Positions 1 to 5,531 of a DNA stretch of 5,531 bases are shown here, piece by piece. Below the pieces are notes generated by a model. That model was not told the origin of the DNA. It ran no database searches and worked only from the letters and a program-made list of their open reading frames with translations. Within the stretch, counting starts at the first letter, position 1. Each line of letters opens with the position of its first letter. The position numbers and the translations under genes were made by a program. This DNA is from Rhodothermales bacterium (lineage in GTDB: Bacteria > Bacteroidota > Rhodothermia > Rhodothermales > VXPQ01): assembly GCA_028283985.1 (NCBI GenBank), contig JANQSQ010000261.1, forward strand, positions 1 through 5,531. Direction: 5' to 3'.

Positions 1-1488
1 GATCCCGCGAAACGGACGCATGAGATACGGCATCGTGAGCGACGTCGCGATCTCCGCCTGCCTCGCGGTTAAGGTGCTTAAATCGTCGAAAGCGGTCGAC
101 ATGGAGCCGGATGTTCGTACGCGAAACGCCTCGCCCCGTCCCAGCAGATTGGCGTTCTCGTATGTGAGGGCGCCGCCCATGGCCAATTCCTTGTCCGCGT
201 TGTTGAACGGATCCACCCGCTGAAACACGGACGGCTCGAAACCGATCTGATGCCGATCGCGAGTACGAAGATCGACACGATGCGACAAGGTCGGAACAGC
301 GCCTGTGAATTGACCGGACAACGGTTGCGGAACGATGTCCGTAAACAGAAACACGCCGGTGCCTTCAAGGCGCCGACGGGTAGCGAGCACCCTGGATTGC
401 GAGTACCAGTCCCCTGGCGTAAATCGAAGCGTACGAACAAGCAAACCCGACGACAATTTCTTCTCGTTCCGGAACCGGAAAGACGCCGTACCGCCAGCCA
501 CGGAATCCGAAGGACTCTCAAGAGAAAGCGTCTCGGACCGCTCGGCAATTTCCGGCTCGGGCCCCGCTATGTCGAACGAGACGTCCCCGAAGCGATAACG
601 CGGACCCGTCCCGATTTCGAGGCGCAGATCAAAACTGTCCGGCATCGCCTTGCGAACCACCGCGCGAATGGAATCGCGGGTAACGGCAGGATACCCTTCG
701 TCCCGCAGAAAGGTAAGGATCCGCCGCACTTCGCTATGCAGCATCGTTTCCGAGTACCGCTGCCGGCGTGCGCGAAGATACAGGGGACGATCCGGATCGA
801 CGGATTCGACACGCAGTACGGCGCCCTGCGCCAGCCGCACATGTTGATCGGGCGTCAGGTGGTCGACCCCGTCGTACCGCACATTCCGGATATAAGTGGG
901 CAATCCGGGCGTCACTTGAAAAATGACGGCGGCCTTGCCTGCCGAGACCGTATCTATCCGGACGGCCACCTCGGCTTCGAAGAACCCCTCCTGACGATAC
1001 AAAAGACGCAAACGATCCAGATCCGCCCGGAGGACATCCATGTCGAGCGTGGCGGGAGGCTCGCCGCCGGCCATCAGCGAGTTGCTCAACCGTTCCCCGA
1101 ATACCCCGGAGTCCCCAAGGCGGTACATCCACAGCCACCACGTCGCTCCCGGAATTTTGAAAAACCGGCGATTCGGTTTCGTGCGGACCCTGCGGTCCAA
1201 CGCCGCCTCGCTGAAAAATTCGTTGCCCTCAAAGACAACACGGCGTACGATGAGCGTGTCGGTATCCGTCTCTCCGGGTCTGGCGCCGGAAAAAGCATCT
1301 CCCTCCGCGTCCTGAGCTTCTGCCGCGCCGGCAATCGTCAGAACGACAGCAAACCAGACCACCCGAAGAAGAACACGATAGAATCGCCCGCAAGGCGACA
1401 GGTCATTCTTCCTCGAAGTAAAAGTCGTCGTCAGCCGTGGGGTAATCCGGCCAAACCTCCTCAATGCTTTCGTACGGCTCGCCATCAT
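1..1488 (-). CDS. Omp85-family outer-membrane assembly protein (BamA/TamA type, TamL-like), partial
   Basis: The reading frame is open from a stop at 1512-1510 to the left edge, so the C-terminus is missing. Numbering from ATG 1488, residues 37-58 form a hydrophobic signal segment ending AGAAEA|Q, a good signal peptidase I site. A first POTRA-like region (about 77-194) contains VVFEGNEFF, a WWLWMYRLG insert, GEPPATLD and LYRQEGFFEAEV. A second (about 197-296) begins YIRNVRYDGVDHLTPDQ. A third (about 297-389) includes GDWYS and a final LEGTGVFLFTDIVPQP. From about 404 the strands look like an Omp85 barrel, with GGALTYENANLLGRGEAFR and LTMPYLM. Such proteins insert or export proteins at the outer membrane. 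The GEPP-L-D insert resembles TamL of Bacteroidota, but I see no lipobox, so BamA versus TamA/TamL is undecided. The start is uncertain: ATG 1488 or 1485 overlaps the DUF2795 gene and gives a long n-region, while CTG 1401 gives a compact signal peptide. Confidence 0.85.
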   Translation of the reverse strand, partial: MMASRTKALRRFGRITPRLTTTFTSRKNDLSPCGRFYRVLLRVVWFAVVLTIAGAAEAQDAEGDAFSGARPGETDTDTLIVRRVVFEGNEFFSEAALDRRVRTKPNRRFFKIPGATWWLWMYRLGDSGVFGERLSNSLMAGGEPPATLDMDVLRADLDRLRLLYRQEGFFEAEVAVRIDTVSAGKAAVIFQVTPGLPTYIRNVRYDGVDHLTPDQHVRLAQGAVLRVESVDPDRPLYLRARRQRYSETMLHSEVRRILTFLRDEGYPAVTRDSIRAVVRKAMPDSFDLRLEIGTGPRYRFGDVSFDIAGPEPEIAERSETLSLESPSDSVAGGTASFRFRNEKKLSSGLLVRTLRFTPGDWYSQSRVLATRRRLEGTGVFLFTDIVPQPLSGQFTGAVPTLSHRVDLRTRDRHQIGFEPSVFQRVDPFNNADKELAMGGALTYENANLLGRGEAFRVRTSGSMSTAFDDLSTLTARQAEIATSLTMPYLMRPFRGI

Positions 1489-1621
1489 CCTCCATCTCTT
1501 CGAGATTTTCTATAACCTCACGCGGAGCTCCCGTACGCTCTGCATAGTCGATGAGTTCGCCTTTCGTTGCAGGCCAGGGCGCATCTTCAAGGTAAGACGC
1601 CAATTCGAGACTCCAGTACAT
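1403..1621 (-). CDS. DUF2795 domain small acidic protein
   Basis: A 72-residue protein starting MYWSLELASYLEDAPWPATK and ending in an acidic tail (DDDFYFEEE). The pattern LEDAPWPATK-ELIDYA-R-GAP-EVIENL, followed by YESIEEVWPDYP, is what I recall of the short DUF2795 proteins common in Bacteroidota and relatives; their function is unknown. There is no signal peptide or membrane segment, so it should be cytoplasmic. An in-frame ATG ten codons upstream (1651) exists, but the family normally begins at MYW, so I chose ATG 1621. No Shine-Dalgarno sequence precedes it. A sigma70-like promoter lies about 75 bases upstream. Its 3' end overlaps or touches the start of the Omp85 gene, which suggests co-transcription and perhaps translational coupling. 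Family assignment is confident from sequence memory; role is not known. Confidence 0.85.
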   Translation of the reverse strand: MYWSLELASYLEDAPWPATKGELIDYAERTGAPREVIENLEEMEDDGEPYESIEEVWPDYPTADDDFYFEEE

Positions 1622-1659
1622 CGGGTGAGAACTTGTTGAGAGGGCCGACAAGGCAACCG

Positions 1660-1689
1660 TTGCGCATTAGGCGGCCGATCTTGCGCATT
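1660..1689. repeat. 9-bp direct repeat, possible operator
   Basis: TTGCGCATT occurs at 1660-1668 and again at 1681-1689, exactly 21 bp apart, which is two helical turns. Both copies lie just downstream of the candidate -10 element at 1698-1703, at about +3 to +11 and +24 to +32 of the predicted minus-strand transcript. The left copy overlaps an 11-bp palindrome, GCAAC-c-GTTGC, at 1653-1663. Spacing and position suit a repressor binding as a tandem pair, but no regulator is identified and a 9-bp repeat could be chance. Confidence 0.35.
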
Positions 1690-1697
1690 GTGCAGGC

Positions 1698-1726
1698 ACT
1701 ATAATTTTCCGAAGGGATAAAAGCAA
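1698..1726 (-). promoter_or_regulatory. Candidate sigma70-like promoter for DUF2795-Omp85
   Basis: Reading the minus strand, TTGCTT (1726-1721) is followed after 17 bp by TATAGT (1703-1698). The -10 matches TATAAT at five of six bases; the -35 matches only at TTG. The surrounding region is much more AT-rich than the genes. Predicted transcription start is near 1691, giving a leader of about 70 nt. A second TATCTT at 1754-1749 has no good -35 partner. Inferred from sequence only. Confidence 0.4.
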
Positions 1727-1831
1727 GCAAATAAATGATATCACTCTCAAGATACACAGAAAATATAACCCTTATTACCACCAATCAGCCGCAAAACAGC
1801 TTCGTAACATACTACGTGGCGTCCTCCGCGC

Positions 1832-2809
1832 TCAATAATCAAGCGATCTGGTCTCCTGCTCCGAATCCTCCTTCAATTTTGCGTACTCCGCCGGCGTCAT
1901 GGATGGGGACATGAAGGCAATCGGGTTTAGTGCCGTTCCACTCGCATCCCGCACTTCAAAATGTACATGGGGCCCCACCGAGCGCCCTGTGTTGCCGCTG
2001 AGACCAAGGCGTTCGCCACGCTCGATTGTACGTCCGCGCCGGATGGCGTCGTCGATCTCCGAAAGGTGCGCATACAACGTCTCCGTTCCCGATGCAGGAT
2101 GCGAAATAATCACATGGTAGCCATAACTGTCATTGTATCCTCTTTTGAGGATCCGACCTGCAGCGGAAGCAACCACCGGGGAGCCCTCTCTTACGGAAAT
2201 ATCGATCCCGTAATGCATTCTACGGGCTCCGTGAATCGGATCCTTCCTCATGCCGAATCCGGACACGACCCGGCCGGAAGCCGGAAGAATCGCCGGCATC
2301 TGATCGTTCCGATCCATTTGCTCGTTCGCGAGCGTCATCAAATCCCGCAAACTGGCGCCCTGGAGATTGATACGCCCCTCGATTTGATCAAGCCTTTGCG
2401 CCGTCTCCTTGAGCAACGTACCCGTTGGGGACTCCAACCGGTCGAACTCCTCATACGGATCGGAACCACCCACGCCCAGGCGCCGGACATCTTCGGAAAT
2501 CGGCTCGATGCCGAGAAGTACGCGATGCAACTCACGGTCCGACTCCTCGAGTCTTTCCAATTGGCGCGCGTACATATCCATCTGATCGCCGAATCCCTCA
2601 ATCTCTTCCTCAAGTACTGCTTTCTCGGTCTTCAGGGCTACTTCCTGAGGCGTCTGACCGACCGTGTCAATGAGTAATGACAAGAGAAGGGCGATCGGAA
2701 GCGCCATCGCCGCCACCCACAATACCTGCCGGCCACTGTACAGTCCGCCCCATTTATCCTCCACATACCTGCAAGATCGGGAATCGTAATAGTAGCGTTT
2801 TTTCGACAT
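1832..2809 (-). CDS. Membrane-anchored M23 family metallopeptidase (LytM/peptidoglycan endopeptidase type)
   Basis: A 325-residue protein. Residues 1-26 are a charged, tyrosine-rich cytoplasmic tail (KKRYYYDS, CRYVEDKW) typical of M23 proteins in Bacteroidota and relatives. Residues 27-48 form one membrane segment, so the rest should be periplasmic. Residues 55-100 are a predicted coiled coil rich in E, L and R. The M23 domain covers about 179-299: SGFGMRKDPIHG, then HYGIDI with zinc ligands H199 and D203, YAH with H248, and GPHVHFEV with H281 and zinc ligand H283. All key residues are present, so an active zinc endopeptidase cutting peptidoglycan cross-links is expected. A 26-residue polar tail follows. 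It has its own promoter upstream and starts at ATG 2809 without a Shine-Dalgarno sequence. The exact substrate and any partner (for example division or morphogenesis proteins) cannot be read from the window. Confidence 0.93.
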   Translation of the reverse strand: MSKKRYYYDSRSCRYVEDKWGGLYSGRQVLWVAAMALPIALLLSLLIDTVGQTPQEVALKTEKAVLEEEIEGFGDQMDMYARQLERLEESDRELHRVLLGIEPISEDVRRLGVGGSDPYEEFDRLESPTGTLLKETAQRLDQIEGRINLQGASLRDLMTLANEQMDRNDQMPAILPASGRVVSGFGMRKDPIHGARRMHYGIDISVREGSPVVASAAGRILKRGYNDSYGYHVIISHPASGTETLYAHLSEIDDAIRRGRTIERGERLGLSGNTGRSVGPHVHFEVRDASGTALNPIAFMSPSMTPAEYAKLKEDSEQETRSLDY

Positions 2810-2855
2810 AAAAATGCGGGATTGCGTGAACGTACACCTTGGCTTGCGGCGGCAT

Positions 2856-2876
2856 TATGCCCGACCCTCAGGCATA
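2856..2876 (-). other. Hairpin in the M23 gene leader
   Basis: TATGCC (2856-2861) and GGCATA (2871-2876) are exact inverted arms around a 9-base loop, extendable by one G-U pair in the transcript. It lies about 47 bases upstream of the M23 start codon inside the predicted leader. No run of U follows, so it does not look like an intrinsic terminator. It may be an RNA structure affecting translation or stability, or chance. Confidence 0.3.
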
Positions 2877-2928
2877 GGGGCGGAAATAACGTTAATGTCT
2901 CCGCACAGACGATGAACCCTGAAACGGA

Positions 2929-2944
2929 GGCTAAAAATTTAGCC
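2929..2944. repeat. Perfect 16-bp palindrome, candidate operator
   Basis: GGCTAAA and TTTAGCC flank a 2-base centre (GGCTAAA-aa-TTTAGCC on the plus strand). It begins about 6 bases after the predicted start of the M23 transcript, a classic position for a repressor site. As RNA it would be a 7-bp stem with a loop too small to be comfortable and with no U-tract after it on the minus strand, so a DNA operator is more likely than a terminator of hprK. The bound protein is unknown. Confidence 0.45.
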
Positions 2945-2955
2945 CATGTTAATTC

Positions 2956-2984
2956 AAGATAGGGATATTCCGCCCGATTGTCAA
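2956..2984 (-). promoter_or_regulatory. Strong sigma70-like promoter for the M23 gene
   Basis: Reading the minus strand, a perfect TTGACA (2984-2979) is followed after exactly 17 bp by TATCTT (2961-2956). The start of transcription would be near 2949, leaving a leader of about 140 nt before ATG 2809. The -35 lies 30 bases beyond the hprK stop, so the M23 gene can be expressed apart from hprK. Confidence 0.65.
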
Positions 2985-3014
2985 ACGAACAGACTGAGCA
3001 GGAAAGCGAATCGG

Positions 3015-4031
3015 CTACTCGTAATCATGCTGGAAGTACTCGATCATTCGGGCAGGCATGTCGGATCCTCTGGAGCGAATATGGTCGGCGAGACGCTTTG
3101 CAAACACCTCGGCAGGGTCGTAGCCGGCGCTGCGAAGCAGATGATTCATGGCGATCACTTCGCAGATCACCGTAATGTTTTTGCCGGGCGTGACCGGGAT
3201 CTTCACCATGGGAAGCTCGACGCCCAGCACGCTGAAGGTGTCGCTCACCATGCCCAGACGCGTGTATTCCTCTTCGGTATCCCACAATTCCATATGCACT
3301 ACAATCTCGACTCGCTTGCGAAAACGAATGGCCCGTATGCCGAACATGGCGCGAATATCCACCAGCCCAAGCCCTCGCACTTCCATAAAATGCTGGGCAA
3401 GATCCGTGCCGGCGCCCATCAGGACCTGCTCTTCCTTGCGCGTGACGATCACCACGTCATCGGCCACCAGCCGGTGCCCCCGCTCAACCAGGTCCAGCGC
3501 CACCTCGCTCTTGCCGATACCGGACTTGCCGACCAGGAGCAGACCTATGCCGTATACGGCCACCAGGGAACCGTGAATCGTTTGCTGCAACGCAAACTGG
3601 TCATTCAGAAAATCCCGCAAAATCGCCATGAAGTCGATGGACTGCAGGGGCGTCCGGAAAACAGGCACGCCCTGCCGCGTCGCCATATCCACCATCTCGC
3701 CGTCGAGCGCATTGTTTACGGTGAGTACAATGCAGGGCACGGGAAAGGAAATCAGGGTTTCGAATGCCTTGCGTCGGGCAGTCACCGGCTGATGTTGCAG
3801 AAACCGGTTTTCCGTGTTGCCCAGAATCTGCACACGCTGATGGGTGAACAAATCGGTATACCCGGCCAGCACCAATCCCGGACGGTGCAAATCGACCTCG
3901 GTCACCAATCGGTCCTCACCGGAAACATCGTTCACGGACTCGATATCGATCCCTGCCGCCGTCCGCAGATGTTCCACCATGAAAGCCACGGTGATAGATT
4001 CTTTCTTGAAGGCTTTCGACGTATCGGGCAT
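3015..4031 (-). CDS. hprK: HPr kinase/phosphorylase
   Basis: A 338-residue protein of normal length for HprK, a cytoplasmic bifunctional enzyme that phosphorylates a serine of HPr with ATP or PPi and removes it by phosphorolysis, linking carbon supply to regulation. The N-terminal domain (about 10-140) is the less conserved part. The catalytic domain starts near HGSLV with H153, then the P-loop GKSGIGKS (168-175), ERGHRLVADD with D191 and D192, the HprK signature MEVRGLGLVDI (216-226), YTRLG with R258 at the place of the catalytic arginine, and IPVTPGKNI (278-286) near the C-terminus. Every recognised motif is intact; YTRLG has T where D is usual. The start is ATG 4029-4031, without a Shine-Dalgarno sequence. 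A TTGACA at 4068-4063 has no good -10, so co-transcription with the MoxR gene 78 bases upstream is likely. No HPr or other PTS gene lies in the window. Confidence 0.95.
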   Translation of the reverse strand: MPDTSKAFKKESITVAFMVEHLRTAAGIDIESVNDVSGEDRLVTEVDLHRPGLVLAGYTDLFTHQRVQILGNTENRFLQHQPVTARRKAFETLISFPVPCIVLTVNNALDGEMVDMATRQGVPVFRTPLQSIDFMAILRDFLNDQFALQQTIHGSLVAVYGIGLLLVGKSGIGKSEVALDLVERGHRLVADDVVIVTRKEEQVLMGAGTDLAQHFMEVRGLGLVDIRAMFGIRAIRFRKRVEIVVHMELWDTEEEYTRLGMVSDTFSVLGVELPMVKIPVTPGKNITVICEVIAMNHLLRSAGYDPAEVFAKRLADHIRSRGSDMPARMIEYFQHDYE

Positions 4032-4109
4032 AGCATCGGGCCTGATTCAATAAAGGATACTCTGTCAAAACGGATTCGACAGAAGACGGTATGCAGGTAT
4101 ACGAGACGG

Positions 4110-5090
4110 CTACGGCACTTCCACGGTTTCGAGGATCTGCCGCACCAGATCGTCGCTCGTCATCTCTTCCGCCTCGGCCTCGTAAGATACCGCAATACGG
4201 TGCCGCATTACGTCCGGAGCAAGCATGCGAACGTCTTCCGGCGTAACATAGGCCCGGCTCTCCAGAAAAGCATGCGCGCGCGCCGCAAGGTTCAGGTGAA
4301 TGGTCGCGCGGGGAGAAGCGCCGAATTCGATCAGCGGAGCGATATCCGACAAGCGATACTCCGCCGGACGCCTTGACGCCATCACAAGATCGACCATGTA
4401 CTTCTCAACCCGCTCGTCCATGTAGAGTTCGTTCAGCACGGCGCGCGCCGACAGGATATCCTCCGGCCCAACCACTTCCCTGACCTCTTCTTTCTTGCCG
4501 GTTCGGGCCATGCGGCGCATGATTTCCAACTCCTCGTCACGGGTCGGATACTCCACGCGAATTTTCAGCATAAACCGATCCACCTGCGCTTCGGGAAGAG
4601 GATAGGTGCCTTCCTGCTCGATCGGATTCTGCGTGGCCAGTACCAGAAAAGGCTCGCCGAGCGGAAAGGTCGTCTCGCCGATCGTCACCTGCCGCTCCTG
4701 CATGCTTTCGAGGAGGGCGCTTTGGACCTTTGCCGGAGACCGGTTGATCTCGTCGGCCAGGATCACATTCGCAAAGACAGGTCCCTTTTTGATGGAAAAA
4801 GACCCTTCTTTCTGATTGTAAACGAGCGTGCCCAGCAGATCGGCGGGAAGCAAATCGGGGGTGAACTGGATACGCTGGAACTTTGTCCCGATTGCACGGG
4901 CAAGGGAACTGACCGTGAGGGTCTTGGCAAGGCCCGGTACGCCTTCGAGCAGCACATGCCCATCACCGAGCAGCCCGATCAGCAAGCGCTCGATCATGTG
5001 ACGCTGCCCTACAACGACCCGGCCCACCTCATTCAATAACTGGTCCACGAACGCACTTTCCTTGCGGATGCGGTCGCTGACCCGGGCCAT
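4110..5090 (-). CDS. MoxR-family AAA+ ATPase
   Basis: A 326-residue protein, the usual MoxR length. MoxR ATPases act as cytoplasmic chaperone-like hexamers that activate or assemble partner proteins, often with vWA-domain proteins. In order: VVVGQ near 26, Walker A GVPGLAKT (50-57), RIQFTPDLLPADLLG (73-87), Walker B ILADEIN (110-116), sensor 1 ATQNP (152-156), EGTYPLPEAQVDRF (160-173) and sensor 2 GASPRA (258-263), then the small helical lid. The nucleotide-binding residues look intact. The frame stays open upstream to 5270, but that extension overlaps the kinase gene, lacks family similarity and has an unlikely composition, so ATG 5090 is chosen. No Shine-Dalgarno sequence precedes it. The usual DUF58 and vWA neighbours are absent: the next gene is hprK and the previous one a GHMP kinase. 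The client protein is therefore unknown. Confidence 0.94.
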   Translation of the reverse strand: MARVSDRIRKESAFVDQLLNEVGRVVVGQRHMIERLLIGLLGDGHVLLEGVPGLAKTLTVSSLARAIGTKFQRIQFTPDLLPADLLGTLVYNQKEGSFSIKKGPVFANVILADEINRSPAKVQSALLESMQERQVTIGETTFPLGEPFLVLATQNPIEQEGTYPLPEAQVDRFMLKIRVEYPTRDEELEIMRRMARTGKKEEVREVVGPEDILSARAVLNELYMDERVEKYMVDLVMASRRPAEYRLSDIAPLIEFGASPRATIHLNLAARAHAFLESRAYVTPEDVRMLAPDVMRHRIAVSYEAEAEEMTSDDLVRQILETVEVP

Positions 5091-5187
5091 ATCAAAGTTT
5101 GCTACGGTTTCCACGTGACAGAAAAAACGAATTGATTGGAACAGGTATGGAGAAAGGTCAGGAATGCGGTGCAGAAAACGCACGTCG

Positions 5188-5531
5188 TCACAGGAGCATG
5201 ACATGCATGTCCATGTCGAATTTCTCTTTGAGCCTGACCTGCGCGCGATCCAGACAATGGGGGACGACAAAAGGCTGTCCCGCCATCACCACCGCACGCC
5301 CCCGATTCATGGAAAACGCTCCGTACATGCCGTCAAGCGTCATGGCGTCCACTTCGTCGACCGCACTATCCGACACATCCGTCGTGCTCCCCCAGTCCCT
5401 GCGCGTCGAGGCGTCCGCCATGAGAAGAAGCGCTCCAAAAAGCTGCCAGTCTTTACGTTGCACCGCCCCTACCAGTTTCGGTACACGCTGGTTTTCCTTC
5501 ACCAACCAGCGCAGAGCAGGCCGCAGTCGGA
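5188..5531 (-). CDS. Galactokinase-like GHMP kinase, C-terminal fragment
   Basis: The frame is open to the right edge, so the N-terminus lies outside the window; 113 C-terminal residues are visible, ending at TGA 5190-5188. The order of features fits the C-terminal half of galactokinase: a helix RPALRWLVKENQRV like the family's RHV-TEN-RV helix, then FGALLLMADASTRRDW in place of GELM-ESH-SLRDDY, then AVDEVDAM, GMYGAFSM, and a last strand-helix-strand ending MHVMLL. Galactokinases phosphorylate sugar at C1 with ATP in the cytoplasm. Oddly, the glycine-rich TGGGFGG loop after GxYGARM is here SMNRGRAVV, and the conserved RDDY is RRDW. It may use a different sugar or be non-catalytic. Recognition rests on pattern memory, so other GHMP kinases remain possible. 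It is followed by the MoxR gene after 97 bases. Confidence 0.5.
   Translation of the reverse strand, partial: RLRPALRWLVKENQRVPKLVGAVQRKDWQLFGALLLMADASTRRDWGSTTDVSDSAVDEVDAMTLDGMYGAFSMNRGRAVVMAGQPFVVPHCLDRAQVRLKEKFDMDMHVMLL

Noticed and set aside
78..1334. Several minus-strand frames of 82-156 codons (78-548, 567-842, 734-1141, 1086-1334).
   Set aside because: They are out-of-frame readings of the Omp85 gene, which has a single uninterrupted frame with POTRA and barrel motifs through the whole stretch; there is no sign of a broken gene.
250..1515. A 421-codon open frame on the plus strand.
   Set aside because: It is the exact codon-register antisense of the Omp85 gene, has an arginine- and proline-rich composition with no recognisable domain, and exists because TTA, CTA and TCA codons are rare in the real gene.
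1587..1784. A 65-codon minus-strand frame before DUF2795 with a repeated MRKIGRL/MRNG segment.
   Set aside because: It covers the promoter region and overlaps the DUF2795 start; the repeat in the protein comes from the TTGCGCATT DNA repeat. No family resemblance.
1785..1831. Possible terminator after the M23 gene (AGCTG-ttttg-CGGCT on the minus strand).
   Set aside because: The stem is only five pairs with one wobble and no U-tract follows.
1961..2677. A 238-codon plus-strand frame opposite the M23 gene.
   Set aside because: Same-register antisense shadow of an M23 gene whose zinc motifs are complete.
4040..4068. TTGACA at 4068-4063 as a separate hprK promoter.
   Set aside because: No acceptable -10 element is found at 16-18 bp spacing.
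2946..4376. A 476-codon open frame on the plus strand.
   Set aside because: It mirrors hprK in the same codon register and runs on over the end of the MoxR gene; the histidine-rich translation matches nothing I know. Both underlying genes are certain.
5091..5270. N-terminal extension of the MoxR frame to 5270.
   Set aside because: It overlaps the kinase coding sequence, is rich in S, R and C, and the conserved MoxR length is reached from ATG 5090.

Overview
All the genes I can support lie on the minus strand and read right to left, with no gap over about 210 bases between them. In transcription order they are: a cut-off galactokinase-like GHMP kinase C-terminus, a MoxR-family AAA+ ATPase, HPr kinase/phosphorylase (hprK), a membrane-anchored M23 metallopeptidase, a small DUF2795 protein, and a large Omp85 (BamA/TamA-type) outer-membrane protein that runs off the left edge. 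Two complete genes are informational or regulatory (MoxR, HprK) and the left half is cell-envelope biogenesis (M23 peptidase, Omp85).

The organism looks like a moderately GC-rich diderm of the Bacteroidota/Rhodothermota/Chlorobi (FCB) group. The clues are the tyrosine-rich cytoplasmic N-terminus of the M23 protein, the small acidic DUF2795 protein starting MYWSLELASYLEDAPWP, the TamL-like GEPPATLD insert in the first POTRA region of the Omp85 protein, and the lack of clear Shine-Dalgarno sequences before the four genes with a well-defined start. Two candidate promoters are sigma70-like (TTGACA-17-TATCTT and TTGCTT-17-TATAGT). This fits a Rhodothermota-like lineage better than a typical Bacteroides, whose promoters are TTTG/TAnnTTTG. 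The lineage call is inference.

Layout by region. Bases 1-1488: Omp85 protein with signal segment, three POTRA-like modules and the start of the barrel; the stop lies outside the window. Bases 1403-1621: DUF2795 gene, whose 3' end overlaps or abuts the Omp85 start. Bases 1622-1831: AT-rich intergenic region with a promoter and a 9-bp direct repeat. Bases 1832-2809: M23 peptidase. Bases 2810-3014: intergenic region with a strong promoter, a perfect 16-bp palindrome and a second hairpin in a leader of about 140 nt. Bases 3015-4031: hprK. Bases 4032-4109: spacer with no convincing signal. Bases 4110-5090: MoxR ATPase. Bases 5091-5187: spacer with no convincing signal. Bases 5188-5531: 3' end of the kinase gene. 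I found no convincing intrinsic terminator, tRNA, rRNA, CRISPR array or mobile element.

The genes appear to form three transcription groups: kinase-MoxR-hprK, the M23 gene from its own promoter, and DUF2795-Omp85 from another. I see no clearly new system. The points most worth checking are the altered glycine loop in the GHMP kinase, the possible operators next to the two promoters, and the unclear Omp85 start.
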